Shown here: positions 5,422-7,444 of the stretch, in pieces
How positions within the stretch are numbered: position 1 is the first letter of the stretch
Layout of the letters: each line of letters starts with the position of its first letter
DNA from: Opitutaceae bacterium
Lineage (GTDB): Bacteria > Verrucomicrobiota > Verrucomicrobiia > Opitutales > Opitutaceae
Assembly (NCBI GenBank): GCA_025352845.1
Contig: JANXSC010000501.1
Coordinates: 1 to 7,444, forward strand
DNA length: 7,444 nucleotides
Direction of reading: 5' to 3'
Notes under the pieces: model-generated
What the model was told of the DNA's origin: nothing
The model's input: the letters and a program-made list of their open reading frames with translations, nothing else
Databases searched by the model: none
Made by a program: the position numbers and the translations under genes

Positions 5422-7444
5422 TCACGGCACCTCGTAAACCTCGACGAGGGCGACGCCGGTGGTGTTGCCGACACCGGAGACTTGGGCGGTGTAGCTGCCG
5501 GGCTGGAGCGTCACGAGGAGCACGGCGTCGCGACTCCCGCCGTCGAGGGCGAACGCTCCGACACTGGCGGCCGCCGCCGTGATGTCCGCGCCGCCGCCCC
5601 AGTTGTCGTTCGATTGAATGACGTTGGAGCCCGAGAAGAGTTCGAGCTTCGGATCGGCGAGGACGCCGGTGACGCCGAACAAACCGAGCGTCGGGCCGAC
5701 GGCGCGGATGAGCAGCGTCTTGGCCGTGGTGCCGCCGATGTTAAAGCCCGCGATCAAAATATCCGCGCCGGTGCCGACCTGCGTGCGGGCAGAGACATTC
5801 ACGAGGCGGGGCGTCGAGACGAGGAAGACGTTGACGGGAGTGGCGTCGTAGATTTCCGCGAGCGTGATGCCGGTCGTGCCGCCGACACCGGAAATCTGGA
5901 TCGTGTAGGCTCCGGAGATCAGGGCGGAGCTGTAGAGCGCAGCGTCGCGGCTGGTGGCCGTGCTATAGGCAAATGCGCCCACCTGTGTGCCGATCGCAGT
6001 GATCTGGGCGTCGCCATTCCAGTTGTCGTTCGAGGAAACGACGGTCGTGCCGGAGAAAACACTCAGCGTGGGATCGACGAGGAATCCGGGGACGCCGAAC
6101 ACACCGAGCGTCGGACCCACACCGCGGATGAGCAGCGGCTTCGTGCCGGCGGTGTTGGAGCCGCCGATGACGACACCGACGATCAGGGTCTGCGCACCCG
6201 TGCCGGCATTGGTGCGGATGGCAAGGTTGGTGAGGCGGCCGGCGTTCGAGACGATGAAGCCCAGCACAGCGACGTTGCTCGTGGTCGAGCCGACGGTGTT
6301 GTTGGCGACGAGGGTGTAGCTGCCGAGGTTGGCGACCTGGACGTTGGTGAGGTTGAGCGTGTTGGTGGTCGCGCCGGGAATAGCGACGCCATCTTTCAGC
6401 CACTGGTAGGAGATCGCGAGGCTGCTCGTCGCGCTCGCGGTGAAGGCCACGTTGGTGCCGGGTGCCACGCTCTGGCTGGCGGGTTGCGTGGCGAAGGCCG
6501 GCGGCGGCGTGAACGAGAGCACGCCGGGGTTGCTCGTGGTTGAGCCGGCCATGTTGGTCGCGACGAGGGTGTAGTTGCCGAGGTTGGCGGTCTGGATGTT
6601 CGTCACGGTGACCGAGGAGGAAAACTGCGGCAAGTTGGCGGAGGATAGCGCGAGGGTCGCGGTCGTGGCGCCGGGAATCGCGAAACCGTCCTTCTGCCAC
6701 TGGTGCGTGGTCGGAACGTTGCTGGATGACGTGGCGGTGAGCGTCGCGCTGGCGCCGGGTGTCACGACCTGGCTGGCCGGATGGGTCGCGAAGTCCGGCG
6801 CAAACACGCTCATGCGGACCGTGTGATTGATCGTGTCAGCTACATAGAGATTGCCGCGTGGGTCGATCGCGATGGCTTGGGGAGAACTAAATCGGACCGC
6901 GCTACCGACGCCATCCGTGCTGCCAATGCCGCCGCCGCCGGCCAGCGTCGTCACCACGCCGCCCGCCGTGACCTTGCGGATCGAGGCGCTGCCTTGGTCG
7001 ACGACGTAAACGTCGCCGCTGCTATCCACCGCCACGCCATACACCTGATTGAACCGGGCCGCGCTGCCAGTGCCATCGATGTGGCCGCTGATAGGGACCG
7101 CCAGTCCGGCGAGCGTTGTCACCACGCCGCCCGCCGTGATTTTGCGGATCGAGTAGTTGTCGCGATCGGCGACGTAAACGTTGCCGCTGCCGTCCACCGC
7201 CACGCCGCGGGGAGAATTGAATTTCGCGCCGGCTCCTGTGCCTTCGGCACTCCCGAAGCTGCCCAGCACACCCGCGAGCGTGGTCACCACGCCGGCCGGC
7301 GTGATTTTGCGGATGGCGTGGTTGCCCGTGTCCGCCACGTAAACGGTGCCGGCGGCATCGACGCAAAGGCCGACCGGCGAGCCGAACCGTGCCGCGGTCC
7401 CCGTGCCATCAACGCCGCCGGCGGTGCCGCCCGCCAGCGTCGTG
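5422..7444 (-). CDS. Large secreted-type protein with NHL repeats, two Ig-like domains and a duplicated C-terminal domain (5' end beyond window)
   Basis: At least 673 residues are visible and the frame is open through the right edge; the GTG at 7338 lies inside an NHL repeat and is not the start. Domain order from the N-terminal side: NHL beta-propeller repeats (about 7444-6808) with the recurring core GVAVDxxGNVYVADxxNxxIRKIT; Ig-like domain 1 (about 6798-6511) and Ig-like domain 2 (about 6501-6256), both with the I-set pattern of Trp in YQWLKDG and LGxYTLVAxN; then two copies of a domain of about 130 residues (6237-5839 and 5808-5425), sharing LLIRxVGPTLGxFGV and SNDNW. The usual Ig disulfide Cys is Leu in both Ig domains. 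The composition (Thr, Ser, Gly, Ala, Val rich, one Cys seen) suits an exported, probably surface or periplasmic protein, but any signal peptide is outside the window. NHL propellers usually bind proteins or ligands; no enzymatic domain is visible. It is convergent with, and probably unrelated to, the sugar locus. Confidence 0.88.
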   Translation of the reverse strand, partial: TTLAGGTAGGVDGTGTAARFGSPVGLCVDAAGTVYVADTGNHAIRKITPAGVVTTLAGVLGSFGSAEGTGAGAKFNSPRGVAVDGSGNVYVADRDNYSIRKITAGGVVTTLAGLAVPISGHIDGTGSAARFNQVYGVAVDSSGDVYVVDQGSASIRKVTAGGVVTTLAGGGGIGSTDGVGSAVRFSSPQAIAIDPRGNLYVADTINHTVRMSVFAPDFATHPASQVVTPGASATLTATSSSNVPTTHQWQKDGFAIPGATTATLALSSANLPQFSSSVTVTNIQTANLGNYTLVATNMAGSTTSNPGVLSFTPPPAFATQPASQSVAPGTNVAFTASATSSLAISYQWLKDGVAIPGATTNTLNLTNVQVANLGSYTLVANNTVGSTTSNVAVLGFIVSNAGRLTNLAIRTNAGTGAQTLIVGVVIGGSNTAGTKPLLIRGVGPTLGVFGVPGFLVDPTLSVFSGTTVVSSNDNWNGDAQITAIGTQVGAFAYSTATSRDAALYSSALISGAYTIQISGVGGTTGITLAEIYDATPVNVFLVSTPRLVNVSARTQVGTGADILIAGFNIGGTTAKTLLIRAVGPTLGLFGVTGVLADPKLELFSGSNVIQSNDNWGGGADITAAAASVGAFALDGGSRDAVLLVTLQPGSYTAQVSGVGNTTGVALVEVYEVP
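5425..6237 (-). repeat. Tandem duplication of the C-terminal domain in the NHL/Ig protein
   Basis: Copy 1 (6237-5839) and copy 2 (5808-5425) align along their full length. Shared blocks are RLxNxxxRTxxGTGAxxLI, the LLIRxVGPTLGxFGVxGxLxDPxLxxFSG run, SNDNW with ITAxxxxVGAFA, SRDAxL, and GxYTxQxSGVGxTTGxxLxEXY near the end. The copies are clearly diverged rather than a recent exact duplication. I recall this unit at the C-termini of many Opitutaceae extracellular proteins; its role is not established from the sequence. Confidence 0.75.
6808..7444 (-). repeat. NHL repeat array (four units visible)
   Basis: Equivalent AGCGT anchor points on the plus strand at 6944, 7112, 7277 and 7436 are 168, 165 and 159 bases apart, i.e. 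units of 56, 55 and 53 residues. Each unit has GTGxxxxF, a VAVDxxGxVYVAD strand pair, SIRKIT-like and AGGVVTTLAG segments. The last visible unit (towards 6808) ends with NHTVRMSVFA and passes into the first Ig domain. A closed propeller would need more units upstream of the window edge. Confidence 0.8.

Noticed and set aside
5482..6543. Long plus-strand frame opposite the NHL/Ig gene
   Set aside because: Asp/Gly/Arg/Ala-rich product is the complement of a Val/Thr/Ala-rich repeat protein; no independent support.
7336..7338. GTG as start codon of the NHL/Ig protein
   Set aside because: The reading frame continues to the window edge and encodes another NHL unit (GLCVDAAGTVYVAD) directly upstream.
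6940..7444. Regularly spaced similar DNA segments considered as a CRISPR array
   Set aside because: The period of about 165 bases keeps one reading frame and encodes NHL repeats; repeats are imperfect and not 24-40 bases with unique spacers.

Overview
The window is GC-rich bacterial DNA, very probably from Verrucomicrobiota and most likely an Opitutaceae-type organism. This rests on remembered family resemblance, not on a search. The signs are a lineage-typical sugar-catabolism gene set (DapA-family protein, SDR epimerase, sodium:solute symporter, AGE-family epimerase), an extracellular NHL/Ig protein ending in a duplicated domain that I associate with Opitutaceae, and an almost complete lack of Shine-Dalgarno sequences. 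No rRNA, tRNA, insertion sequence, phage gene or CRISPR array is visible.

Positions 1-2250 hold a leftward operon of three genes read in the order SDR-family protein (2250-1252), DapA/N-acetylneuraminate lyase-family protein (1247-171), and the beginning of a NagA-like deacetylase (153 to beyond position 1). Gaps are only 4 and 17 bases. Positions 2251-2444 are a divergent control region with a 16-bp palindrome (2314-2329). Positions 2445-5224 hold a rightward operon of two genes, a sodium:solute symporter and an AGE-family epimerase, 11 bases apart. Positions 5225-5421 are a convergent intergenic region with a strong bidirectional terminator (5322-5357), flanked by two short palindromes that look like dispersed REP-type elements. 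From 5422 to the right edge runs, leftward, the C-terminal part of a large secreted-type protein: at least four NHL repeats, two cysteine-less Ig-like domains, then two copies of a domain of about 130 residues.

The first five genes look like one divergently organised uptake-and-catabolism locus for an amino sugar or sialic-acid-like sugar acid: import by the symporter, cleavage or dehydration by the lyase-family enzyme, 2-epimerisation by the AGE protein, deacetylation by the NagA-like enzyme. This resembles the sialic acid route that uses an AGE-type epimerase, but three of the enzymes are non-standard. The DapA-family protein keeps the catalytic Tyr and Lys but has lost the GTTGE motif. The SDR has Cys in place of the catalytic Lys of YxxxK. 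The deacetylase starts about 40 residues later than E. coli NagA, and no upstream start is possible. The substrate is therefore uncertain, and this locus is the best candidate here for an undescribed pathway. No kinase, deaminase or regulator lies in the window.
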